Below, in pieces: positions 39,801 to 53,500 of a DNA stretch of 64,000 nucleotides; positions within the stretch are counted from its first letter, which is position 1, and the number at the start of each line of letters is the position of its first letter. The notes beneath the pieces were generated by a model that worked only from the letters and a program-made list of their open reading frames with translations, ran no database searches and was not told the DNA's origin. The DNA is from Owenia fusiformis (Eukaryota > Annelida > Polychaeta > Sabellida > Oweniidae). Location: assembly GCA_903813345.2 (NCBI GenBank), contig CAIIXF020000008.1, positions 22,178,822-22,242,821 of the forward strand. The letters run 5' to 3'. Both the position numbers and the translations under genes were made by a program.

Positions 39801-42800
39801 CAAGTAAAGTCAAAAACAAACAAAAGTGATATCTATTATATCAGCGTTATTCAGCTATTTAGAAACTATACAATTACTCCCGTGGCCCGTGGGTTCTAGT
39901 TACTAATACTATTTTTAGTTTCACTTATTTTGAGCAAAAGACTTTGGGGTTTAGGTATTCTTCAGACATTCCAGAGGCGAGAATTACATAAAACCAGAGA
40001 GGTTTTTAGTTTTATTTCATCGTTTTTACATATAACCTCGTCTTCTTGAATAATTTTGGATTTGATTCATGGCTTTACACTGACATTTCAGGTATATCAG
40101 TTTCAGATTTTAGTCATTTTGTGAAACAAAATCGAGAGATGTAAGTGCCATTTCTAACAACTCAGTTTGGAGTCAGAAAAGTGGCTTGAGAATGCAGGAA
40201 AACTGACCAATCAGAATGCCAGATTCCTCAGTATTTCTAAAGTGAATCTTGATTATCGAGAAACTTTTTCACGCTCAAATTTCACCTACTTATCGCACGT
40301 GGATCGCTTCAAAAGTGATACCATCGGGAAACTGACAATGTAAGCTTCACTATGACATTATGCTTTTAGAAATCGATCGAAAAATGGCGGAGAAAAGACC
40401 GATAAGTGTCATTTCTGTAAAACGTGAGTTTGGAGAGCTAAAGTGGATTGGGACTGCAAGAAAGTCGGCCAATCAGAACGCAGCATTTCTTAAGTGAAAC
40501 TTGGCATTCGAGAAATTACCTTTACTCTCCATTTCCTCCATTTTCTCGCAATTTGGTCATTACAAAAGTGGAACCATCGGAAAGCTATACTTCCGAGCAA
40601 AACCATGGTATTATTTTTTTCGAAGTCTATCAATCAACAGCAGAGTTAAAGACTAATAAATTCCATTTTTTATACAGCCAGTTTAGAGCAAAAAAAGTGG
40701 ATTCAGACTGCTACAACTTTATGCAAATTAGCTAGACGTATCTAGGTTAGTAGCCCACGTATATGGGTTAGTAGGTTTGTTCTGTCAAGGCCGCGCGTGT
40801 ATCTATGTATAAGCAGATATCCTTTTCAGCATACTTTGAAACCGTACCTTACGTGTTCTTTTACAGAATCCACGTAGATTGAAAAATGCTGACATATTTG
40901 TTCATTTCTATTTATTACACCTTAATTCGTATTATAGAATAGCGGGGATATTCTTTTTCCATCTGAAAATGTACAAATGTACTTCAACATTGGGCGAGGA
41001 AAGATTTGTACATCAAACAAACTCCATTCAAATACATGAAGAAATAAACTCATATTATCAAGAAATTTTTGAAACCTCTGTAGCAGTTGCACGCAAATAA
41101 GACTTTATTTCATGTATTTGGTTCTATAATACTTGCATAATCAACTGCATGCCTTCATGTACCGCATTGCAGAAAACATTTTTACGACGATACTATTAAA
41201 GTTTTGTTTTTGTGGATAATGACAAACATTCTACTATTTTCCGTAACTACCCTTATCTCCCCCAAGGAAAACTCTTTTGTTTTAACTGAATCTTTCACAG
41301 ATTTCATATCGCAAACATTATCTCGAAATATAGTTGACAATGCTTTTGGCCATACTAACTGACTAATAATTGATACATCTTCTTGATAAACGATGGAATC
41401 AGATTATGTTCGGCCTATTGTCATAATTAAAACAATCAGTCATTTAAATCATTTAATGCTATGGGCTAATTTTGAATATTGTTTACCCAAAGTAGAATTG
41501 GTTGTCTGAGTACGTTTGAGATCGGCGTTTAGCGCAGTGCAGTGTTGATCATTTTAAGTATTACACTACGTTGAAGCATGGACGATATAAAAATGACTTT
41601 TTCATTTATACCAGGTGATGGATGGAATCAGACTATGTTCGGTCTATTTTCGTAATTAACAAATCAGTCATTTAAATAATTTATCAAAAGTATAATTGGT
41701 TGACTGAGTACGTTTGAGATATCAGTCATTTAAATCATTTAATGCTATAGGCTGATTTGGAATATTGTTTATCCAAAGTAAAATTGGTTGTCTGAGTATG
41801 TTTGAGATATCACACAGTATACTTTCAATAGAAAATAAAAATGGATTAGCGCAGTATTGATTATCTTTAAATTTATAAGGAGAAAAACCAGCCCCGCTTG
41901 TAAGGTTAGACTTTCACCTGGCCGTCATCGCCTCCCTAGATATCCAGCATGAAGAAAGTGAAAGTGTACATTATACAGAGAATGTTGCTCAATGCTAATA
42001 AAATTTCTAATGAAAACAATGCAGCTCTGCTTTCAAGGTTAGACTTTCACATGGCCTTCGTCGCCTCCCTAGTTGTAGATATCCATCATTGACCAGCCGA
42101 TCGTGAGGGTCAGGAAACTTCCTGGAACGCGGGAAAAGGACTGCTGCGTTCGATTTGTAGTGATAAGGATGCAGGCAAGAGGCGTAAATGCCGTAATGCA
42201 TTTGCCAAGTGTGCCAAGGGATTTCACTTGGACTGTTGCAGACACCATGTGTGCTGAAAATACTAACAGACTAGCATATTGACATGATTCATTTATTATA
42301 ATATAACGTAATGTATAAGATGTGGCTTATACATACTATTTTGTTGGTCACTTGTTTCGCATGTTACTAGCTTCACGTTTACGATTTATACAAACGAGTA
42401 CAAGTGGGCTTTCATAATTAAACCATGGTTCATTATACACATCACACATGTTCAGCCAATTAAAGTTATCCTGAATTTGTATGAATTTGAATTATCCTGA
42501 TATTGTATATTTATTCATTGTTTTTGTGCATAGCATAGTGTATTGTTCGTATATGCTCAATTTCTTTAATTTGAAAGAAGGAATAATAAAAGAAAGAGGA
42601 TAAATATTTGTATCATATTTTAATTTGAATTATTGTCTTAAAATATTTAATAAGCGTCGCCAAATGTGTTGCGCATGAAACAATAATTGCCATTATTAGA
42701 AGTAATTACGTTTAGTGTTCAAAGTTTTTTTCTTTTTCTTTCAATCGTGCGATATTTCCAATGTTAATTTTAGCTATAAAACCCCTCTAAGGACTGAAAT

Positions 42801-45800
42801 TTGTATTGATTAAGTGACGTTCAACATGTTACCATAGTAACTAAAAGTGAAAATAAAGCATTTTAACACTTGCAATATCATCAAGATAGATACCAGTGGA
42901 AGAAATATCACGGAGTGGAAAAAACATAAAAATCGATTTTTTTCATCAATATTAGTCGTAATTCCGTGGCATTTTGACGTCATAACAATTCCAAAAACCC
43001 CCGGCACTCAAAGGGTTAAGGGGGTTATTGTTCTAAATAGTGAAGTTCTTTAGACATTTTTGTAGACATTTCCAATTGTCCAGTGTGTAACCCCCTCACT
43101 GCTTTTTAAAGTGCAAATATTTTGAAATATTTTGCTACAAAACCAATCATCCTTTAAAAAGGAATAAATGGTAGGCCAAAGGAAAATGAGAAATACCTAT
43201 GCCATATACAATTTGTAGGTTGCCAAAACTTGGAAACCTGTTGTGTTAAGATAACTCTCAAAAATGCTGTGAGTATCAACATGTTTCATATTTATTTACA
43301 GGGGTTGGGGTATTTGAGATTTGACTATTACAATGATACAGTTACAGTAGCTCTACGGCATTGAACTTTTGCATTGAAGACAATTACGTGACTGTATTGT
43401 ACTGAAGACTATTACGTGACTGTATTGTACTGAAGACTATTACGTGACTGTATTGTATTGAAGACTTTTACGTGACTGTATTGTACTTAAGGCTGAACAG
43501 CTCTGACATTTTTCACAGTTTATTATTGTGCAGTGTAGATTATATCGTACAATTCTCAAGGGCTCTTTACCAGATTTCCAATTACAACATTGATTGTCCT
43601 CTCAACAAAATAGATTTCTATTTCATGCAATAGTTCATGCAATTCTAGATCTCTGAAGTCATTGTGACATGGGTTAGATACAACATCCTCCATGAAACTT
43701 TAAATAATGAAGTCATAATTATATGTCATTGATGCATTGGCTAGATATGACTTCATCCATGATATGTTAACTCATAAGTCATCAATACATGGCAAGATAT
43801 GACTTCATCCATGATATGTTAAATCATAAGTCATTGATGTATTGGCTAGATATGACATCCTTCATGATTAACTAAATCACAAGTCATAGATACATTGGTT
43901 AGACATGACATCTTGCATATGTTGAATCATAAGTCATAGTTACATTGGCTACTGGTGTGGCATTCTCCAGGAAATGTTAGTGTATGAATCTTAGGGATAT
44001 TGAATAGATGTAGCATTCTCCATCAAATTTTTAATCATAAATAATTCAACAGTCCTTGGTAAAAAAAAAGTATTATTACTTTGTTTTTGATGAGACATGT
44101 CAATTTAGTTATAATGGTAAACTGCGTCATTAAGGTAAAGCAAGTTGTTGAGTCACATGTCAATGGTGCTAAGATAACTCTATGCCATCTATATCATGTT
44201 TCTCTGCTTCGTGTCCAAACATATTTACTTCAGTTACAGGTGCTTTCTTTTGTCTCAAACAACTGCATGGTAGCAGTTTGACCATAGCTGCCCGAAACTT
44301 CTTGTTCATCACAACATATATAATTGGATTCCATACAATGGCTGATTTAGCAAGGACTGCTGGTAGAACTGTAGCTAAAGGTGGAATGCTTGTTGAGTCG
44401 CCAATAGCTGCCCACAATGACACAATGGCATATGGACTCCATGAGAGGATAAAAGCACCTGAAAGAGATAAAGGATGTATACATTTATATATATACAGTG
44501 TATATAATGCCTCTCTTCAGTCTACAGATAAACATATAATAAACAAGTACAAATACATACTCATACATGGATGAATCTGAGATACTAACTCAAAAGGATG
44601 ATGACTACTTAAACTTCAATATAATGTTGATGAAATGGAGGTTAACATTTAGGTTAGGATTATAATTAGACAATTACCCATCATGATTCCTATCATGAAT
44701 GCAATCTTCATTTCCATGGCCAAAGTCTTTTTCATGTTCACTGACCTCATTTTGGTTCTCCGAAAGCTGAAACCTCTTGTAGTTCGTCTGACCTTCAAAG
44801 TAACAAATGACATTGTGAGAACAAACTCTAGGCTGTAAAATTGGTTGACACCAGAGACTTTTTTATTTTTGCCAACTTTTGACATTTTACTACATACACA
44901 TACAACAGGTGATGCTGAATTTAGTGAAATTAGTTGGAAGGAATTATTTCTACAAATTTTTAAAATGATTTTAGTGTAAATTGGATGAAATTTGTACAAA
45001 TGAGAGCAGTTTTAGTGAAAGATTTGTGACGGATTATCTCGTCACCCTAGGTTTCAAGGTCATTTCTTAGGTGACGGAAAATCTTGTCACTCTCGGTAGT
45101 CAAGAGGATAAAGAGAGTTACCATTTAAACAAATTCTTTTAAGCAAATTCTTATGACCAAGTACAGCATGGCATTGTATTTTATTCTTTCCTGTTTCTAC
45201 TTTAGATTTTATACATTTCAACTTACATGAAAAAATATTCTTAAGTAGCTGTACATCATAACACCAACTGGGATAACAAAACAGATCATCAATGTTACAA
45301 TGACATAGGATGTATCTCCCATTGATCTGCCTTGCCAGTTGACACTGCACGAAGTGTTTGCTCCCTCAAGTGTGTAGGAACTCCAGCCAAGTAAAGGCAT
45401 AGTGGCAAATATTAAAGATACAGACCCACAGAATACTACCAATATTAAGGCACATTTATGGGAAATCTGAAACAAAAAGTAAATGAAACATATTCCATCA
45501 GCATATTGAAATATCTATAATTGACATGACAAGAACTCCTTGTAAACTCCAGATCACAACAGCCATGTAATATGAGTAATGTATAACTGTAATAAAAGTA
45601 CTGGTTGCCTATCCTAATAAATCGCCTTGTGAGATTATTCTGCTAATTGTTATAGAAGAATATCTACTGGTACAAGAATGAGTATACTGTATGTTCTAAG
45701 TACCTTAGATACTTATACTTATCAGAAAATCATTAGATTCAGATCCCTCATAACTGCCTTCATAAGATGCTCTTTTCGAATGTGATATAGTGTATCCCCA

Positions 45801-47519
45801 CCTAACCAACCTAGACTCAACAATTTGATTTACAGGTAGTCAAGCCTAAGAGACCAGCTGAGGTGATGTACCTGAAAACATGTTGGTCCGATTCTGGCAC
45901 TAGAGAGACTACAATTTCATTGAAGAATAGTATTATCCTACTATTTGAGGATATAGAAAAGGCATCTGCCCATCCATTTGTCCATCCGTCTGTTTGTTTG
46001 TCCAGGTGATAACTCAAATACCGGTTGACGGATATGATTAAAATTTTATAGGTTTATGCCTTATGGGTGAAGGACGTCTGCTGAAGAAGGAATTTTGAAT
46101 AGGCCACTCAATTCAAATGGGCCATCATTTTTCGTAAAACATGTAATCTTTGATAACTCAAATACTTGTAGTTAAAATTTTATATGCTGATGCCTAGGGA
46201 CAAAGGAGCTATGCTCAAGAAGAGATCTTCAAGATGGCTGCTGAATTTCGAAATGGCCACCATTTCTCGTAAAAGACATAATCTTTGATAACTCAAATAC
46301 CAATGGACTGATCTGGCTTAAATTTTAAATACTTATGGCATGCCTAGGGACATAGGAGCTCTGTTTGAGAAGGAATGTTCGAGATAGCCGCTATTTATCA
46401 AATCATTTTTTGTTCGGTGGGATTTGCTACTCTTTGGAGTTGCTGTTTTCTAGTATTATAAAAGTTAAAGCATACAGAACATTACTTATGAGACAACCAT
46501 TGTATTTTGCAGTTCCTTCCTTCTGCTGAATGTCCAAGAATCATCCTGTAAAAGTATGCCCTTAGATAATCAAAACTAGTGAGTAATACAATCTCTACTC
46601 ACCCTTTCTTCTGGTGCTTTAACAATAATGATAAAACGATCAATGGAGATCATCATAAGAATGTACATCCCAAACAATCCTGTAAAAAATGTAAGAAACC
46701 CATTCCAGTCACATCCTGCTTTCCCAAATATCCACCTATGTGATAAACTAGAGGCTGCTGGGAATGGATTTCCTAAGATACACATGCCAAGATCAACGAT
46801 TGCCAGAGCCAGAATGAAAGAATATGTTGGCAAAAGGATAGTCCTATTGTACCAGAATGTCACTATCACAAGCGTGTTTCCTACTATTCCTAATATGGCT
46901 ATTAACGTTAAGTAGATTCCTATGGCTGTATGTGCGCTGTTGGCGAAATACTGTCCTATTTCCATCCCTGTTGTAAGGTTTGATTTTATAATGGGAGAAA
47001 AGTTTACAAAGATTGTTTGGGTTGTATCCATGGTTGTCTTTATAAATGTGCTTTTTTAGAATGATTCTCAATATCATTGATCATATATTGTACTCACTGG
47101 TGTATATAATACAGTATATGTTTCTTTTATTCATTTAACCATTGTGAATGGTTGTTTGATCCCACATACCAATAGATTGCACCTGCTATTCTTAATATGT
47201 TCATGTGATAAATCTGCCCACCATATCCAATTATTTATTTGTGCTATTTTACTATATAAAATGCATATAGTAAAATCATTATTGCCATTACTGATAGCCC
47301 ATTGGGAACATGATACATATGATGCCACTTTCGATCCTCATTCCTATATATAGTGGTATCCCTTGTTACAACAGATTAATCTTTCTGCACATTTATTGAT
47401 TTCTAATCTAGCCAACATCCAATCAGAGTATGAAATCAGAAAATCACTGCAGTTTTATATTTCCTGTTGTTAATGATGTTATCCCACCAAACAAAGTTTG
47501 GAAGAAAAATAAGTTGCCA

Positions 47520-47553
<34 letters not shown>

Positions 47554-50500
47554 CACCTGTTGGTCCGTCCGTCTGAAAACATGTGGGACAGTGTATCTAT
47601 ATATTACAAGATGTCCGTTCATCCATCCATCCATCCATCTGTCGTCTGTCCATCCATCAGTCTGTCTGACTTTCTATCTGAATCCATTTTATTTGTCTAT
47701 TTGTCAGTCCAGTCAATAATTCAAATACTGGTCAACAGAATAGGTTCTATAGAATAATACCTTATTGGCATAGAATTTCCAATGTGGGTGCCTAATTCAT
47801 GAAAGAATAACTCAAATACCAATTGTCAGATTTTAGTAAGAATTTATGACTTTGTGCCTCATGGGTGTAGCATTTTACAAGATGGCTGCTGAATTTTAAA
47901 AAGCCTTGCTTTTATAGAAAAATATAATTTCCGATAATTCAAATACGGTTATCAGATTATGCTCAAATTTTATGGGCTAATGACCCTTAATGTCAAATAA
48001 TTATTATTTCAAAATAAATATCTCAATATATGATGTCATTTCATGGTTGCTGACTTTGCCAAAAGAAGACAGTACTACTTTCTGGTTATGTCCATCATGA
48101 AATGCTTGAAATGAGTAATTAAAAGTAATTTGATAAAATATGCTGTGTTTGATGGGATATGCTTCTCTGGGGAGTTGCTGTTTTTCTAGTTGACATTTAC
48201 TTCACTTTTAAGATGTTGTAAATAGTCATTGAAGTTAGAGTTTAGATCATTAAGATTATAGCTGACTGCTTCCTCTCTCATACAGTCTCTTTATTGTGTA
48301 ATACACTTTGCAGAACTACATGATGTAATTCTGTTCCAAATATTACCCGTAATCAATTGTCTCTGTTTGAAATTGGTTCTGGTATTTTTTAATCTATTAT
48401 CATGTTATGCTTTTTATATATCAGCCTTGTAACATAAACAGATAACCATTTTATCAACTGATAATTAGGATACATCCTATAGTCTAAATGCCTCTATCTA
48501 AGAACTTCATATTGATCTGTTCAAGAAGGTTATTGTGAGAAAATTAAGTGCTTGTCCAAACTCAATTATGAGTAAATAAACCTAAATTGATAATAGAAAG
48601 TTTAAGATATAGTAGTTATAAAACCACTCAGGTAGATTGTATATCAATTAAAGGCCCCATATAAAGTTTAAACCACTTTGGCTTCTATCATAGACTTATT
48701 CAATATTATCAAAATGTGCTTGAAATACCTAAAACTTAAGCAAATACATTTCAAAATTATCTTAACCAGTAGAAAAATGTTTCAAAAGTGCCAGCAAAAT
48801 ACAGTAAAACCTTTCTAAGTAAAACATTTTGCTATCTAAAAAAAGTGTCGGAGGAGTTTCATTTATGCCATGGTAACATTTGCTGCAGTTTTCAGTATAG
48901 TGGAGTCAGTTAGCTGTTCAATTGCACATGCTACATATAAAGCACCATCTTTTGACCAAAGTATCATTAATACATATATTTTTGATATCTAACGAAGTGG
49001 TGTTGAAAAGTGGTCACAGTTGATAATAGCAGGCCTCAAAAACTTTGTACATTTACATTGAGAAAAAGTTTGTTGGGACAAAAAATGGGCCTTTTTGGGC
49101 CAAAATATCAAAAAAGGCCTCAAATTTTAAAAGGTCCATGTGCAGTATGGCAAGTGATTTTAGACATTCATATCTTTCACCATGAGAACTCTCTGGCCAT
49201 AAATACAGTGGTTTTTATTAAAACAATATGTTTTATGTTTTCTTTCAATTGAAGTCCCCATGATAATAAAATATCAATCCAACTCTCTGAAAAATTATAG
49301 TACATGTATAATTTTTGTTTGTTTTTCAGGGTATTGGAAGATGCAAACCCAGAATCAAAGGAGGTCTTGGATGACATGTTGACGAGACAGCTTACTAGGG
49401 AATACATTGATCTGATTGGTAAGTTAGTGTCAATCCATTACATCTATGGGTATAGTGTCATATTCTGAATATGTATTTCTCAATCTAGTGTCACACCATT
49501 ACATCTACGGGTAAAGTGTCATATTCTGAATATGTGTTTCTCAATCTAGTGTCACACCATTAAATCTATGGGTAGAATGTCATATTCTGAATATGTGTTT
49601 CTCAATCTAGTGTCACACCATTACATCTATGGGTAGAATGTCATATTCTGAACATGTGTTTCTCAATCTAGTGTCACACCATTACATCTATGGGTAGAAT
49701 GTCATATTCTGAACATGTGTTTCTCAATCTAGTGTCACACCATTACATCTATGGGTATAGTGTCATATTCTGAACATGTGTTTCTCAATCTAGTGTCACA
49801 CCATTACATCTATGGGTAGAATGTCATATTCTGAATATGTGTTTCTCAATCTAGTGTCACACCATTACATCTATAGGTATAGTGTCATATTCTGAACATG
49901 TGTTTCTCAATCTAGTGTCACACCATTACATCTATGGGTAGAATGTCATATTCTGAATATGTGTTTCTCAATCTAGTGTCACACCATTACATCTATGGAT
50001 ATAGTGTCATATTCTGAATGTAAGCCTCAGTTTACTACCAGATGTCACTTGACGGTTAATCACCCAGTCACATGATTGCCTACCAATTTACCAACATATA
50101 TGCCTTATTTTACACGTACAATGTAAAATAATCATAGTAATACATCTCTTGTGATATGAAGTAACAAACATTCTACTGTGATCATTTTACATTATAACCA
50201 AGCTTTAATGTGACATTTTATCTTTTATGATAGTAGTATGTACATGTATACTCAATAAACTGTAAACTCAATGGGCCAACTGATCACCGATGCACATTTC
50301 CTTATTTGATGTTTTACTTATTTTTTGTTTCAGCTACAATCTGCCACAGTAGAAGGAAAGATGCCAGTTCTGATGATAACACAATGGAAAGTAGTGAGAC
50401 GTTGGTAGAATCTCAGCCATCTCAACATGGCACTGGTACACAGAAAGATGATTCCCTCAGTGAGCTGGGCCAACTTGCATTGCAAGATGAGGTAGTTCTT

Positions 50501-53500
50501 AGCAGGGTTCTTTTGCCTAAAGTTTGTGAAATAAAAAGTCAAAATAAGCCACTGGTACACAGAAAGATGATTCCCTCAGTGAGCTGGGCCAACTTGCATT
50601 GCAAGATGAGGTAGTTATTAGTAGGGTTCTTTTGCCTAAAGTTTGTGAAATAAAAAGTCAAAATAAGCCACTGGTACACAGAAAGATGATTCCCTCAGTG
50701 AGCTGGGCCAACTTGCATTGCAAGATGAGGTAGTTATTAGTAGGGTTCTTTTGCCTAAAGTTTGTGAAATAAAAAGTCAAAATAAGCCACTGGTACACAG
50801 AAAGATGATTCCCTCAGTGAGCTGGGCCAACTTGCATTGCAAGATGAGGTAGTTATTAGTAGGGTTCTTTTGCCTAAAGTTTGTGAAATAAAAAGTCAAA
50901 ATAAGCCACTGGTACACAGAAGGATGATTCCCTTCCCTGCATGGGCCAACTTGCATTGCAAGATGATGTTTTTAGTAGGTATGTTGAATACAATATGGAG
51001 GAACAAAATTATGTTTTTTAATGTTAATGTATACTTTTTCAGGCAATATGCAGTTCAATGGTGCTATGTGCATTCAATGCCCTCAATTGGAATGACACAA
51101 CAACTTGCAATAGAAGCATCAACATATGCTGGCCAATATTAAAACAGGTACAACACCCTCAAAATATATCTGATGGTGCTCTTATAGTGAGCTCTTTCAA
51201 AGGGATGCTTAGGAACATGTGAATGATCTTTTCCTTATAAAACCACTGGAATAGAGAGAGTTTTAATGAATAGTTACATGGATAATGCCTGGAAAATGGA
51301 AAATGTGCACTCACTGTGTCAATGTAGAAAACAAAATAATTTTTTCTAAAAATTATGTTTAATATTCCTCTAGACATCTTAATTATGCATGTATTGTTAA
51401 GTAAATAAGCCATAGTTGTCCCAGGAGCAAATCTTTAGGAAGGAGTATTATTAAATGGGATTATTTCCATCAAAGTGATTTTTAAGATAGATATGACCAC
51501 TTTAGAGTGATGTATTTTAGACTACAGTGTATTTTTTCTTTGTTTTTTAGCTAGTTCATAACCAACAGGTCTCGAGTGAAGCAGCTTGTCGTTTGTTTGC
51601 CATGATTCTGATTGGATTACAGACCCATGGACAACATGAGGGAAACCAAGCAACATTGATTGCTTTAGGCTTACAGGCTTATGAACTTTTGGTACATAAA
51701 ATATCGAATCCAATACATTTTCATAATAATGACATACAAGGCCAATAAATAATAGCATGGTTTTGATATTGTGGTTTTTGCAGAAAACCACAATATCAGG
51801 AATATATTTTAATGGAAATTTATTATTAATCTATGTAAATATCATGTTACCATTAGGGGCAACATCAAAATATCAATGTCTGATAGGAGACTAAATGAAT
51901 TTAGTTGGGTGGGTTAACCTTCTCCAGCATTTTTCAGGATTTTGACATTTCCCAAACATGAAAATGAGTAGCTACCTACTCCATTCAAATACTTACAGTA
52001 GAACATAAAACAGATCATAGATTATGATTGATACAAAAATTATGATGCATATTTTAATCTTTACAATAAAATTTTCCAAAACTCTAGCTTAAACTTCCCT
52101 ATTTCAATATTTGAGGTATTTAGTTTTCAGGAGGTTGGCCTAGGTCAAAACTAAATTTATTTAGTTTCCTATCAGACATTGATATTTTGAAGCTTCCCCT
52201 TAATTTTATATCAATTTGAAAAACTGAGATTACATTGAAGAATGTTATTGTTCTCTACTTTCCTCATGGGGCTACCTCACATTTCATTGAAACCCCAGTA
52301 TCCATCCACTGCTATTTACAGAATGAAAGATAATACAAAACTATTAAGTTTTGATTCATAAATTTCAGTTGCCAGTTTTCCCTGGAGTGTCAGAAGTGTT
52401 GTTAAAAGTCCCAAATACAACAGACGCAAAGATTAAGGTTGGTTTAGACTCATATGACCTATCGGATCTTATGTTAATATTGATGTATCAGTTTGACTTT
52501 TCTTTGATATTTCAACTTTTCATTAATACCACAGAGTGACCCATATGATTCACGTTTTTTTAGCTCACACTGTATATAACCATATTCTGCTCATGTATGT
52601 GCGGGAATAAATGCCTGCAATTGATGATAACAGATGTATAGCCTTATGTATGCTTTTTTGCGAGAGGAATAGCACCATCTTCAATAATAACTTCTGATAC
52701 CATTAAAGTATAATAAGTTCAGTTTAATTGTACCACTTTCATCCTTTAAATATTGAATTTATTCAGCACTCTGAGCATCATATGTCATATCCCTTGGTAG
52801 TACCTTCCTGTGATAAGTTATATACATTCATAAATCAATCAATTTGCCTTTAGGACTTCAACAATAAGCTTACAAATGTAACCCCACAAAAACCAGTGAA
52901 TGAAAAGAGGAAAAAGGATGCATTTAGGAAACTAGTGGACAATATAATAGGCGTGAGTAACATACTTAGAAGAAAGTGATCTAGAGGCCATGCTTTGAAA
53001 CACATTGCACATGACTATTAGAAATATTTTGTTGATGCTGGATATAAACCTTTTTAGAACTAAATTAGTGTATGTGTCATGTATATACAGTAAAACCTGT
53101 CCAATCCAAACGTCATTGGGACCGGCTTAAAGCTTTCAGATTAGGAGGTGTTCACTTGCATTCGCGAGATTAGGATTCTGAAGAAATGTGAACACATTCT
53201 CATTACATGTTTATAGTTCATTTGACGACATAGCTTTATTGCATTTCAGAAATTTGAAAAATTTGATTCAAATGAATCTAGTCGTGCTGGAAGTCACATC
53301 GGAATAGCCTGACAACAGTAAAGTCAGATACCGTTGTTACCGTTGTTATTCCGGTGTGAAAGTTTTGATATTCAATTTCTGATTCCATGATATCATAACA
53401 ATATTTGATCAATTTTGTAATTGATTACAAATCAGATTAGACAGGTTAATTTTTCAAAAATCACTGTTCACTGTTGAAATTGAGAGGTGTTCACATTTCA

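Larger units (their letters stand above)
33537..43015 (+). mobile_element. piggyBac-like element, ~9.5 kb, TTAA-bounded, with nested insertions
   Basis: Both ends have TTAA (33533-33536, 43016-43019) followed by the inverted terminal repeat CCCTTTGAGTGCC, which is the piggyBac target and end type. A C-terminal transposase relic lies at 41890-42260 on the plus strand, near the right end as expected. About 4 kb of the interior (34846-38960) is family C repeats. Confidence 0.7.
25083..49329 (+). other. 24.2-kb XPO5 intron hosting the opsin gene and transposons
   Basis: Exon o ends in phase 2 and the next exon (49330) completes codon GG|G, so this is one intron. It contains the family B array, mariner, SINE, foldback MITE, a piggyBac-like element with family C insertions, the opsin gene and three family A elements. 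Confidence 0.85.

Noticed and set aside
49427-50022. Regular 61-bp array as a CRISPR-like array
   Set aside because: The whole unit is repeated with no unique spacers, in a eukaryotic intron.
50492-50614. Extension of XPO5 exon q into the following repeat copies
   Set aside because: The frame runs only to a TAG at the second donor; skipping at 50491 gives a clean phase-0 join to a conserved exon.
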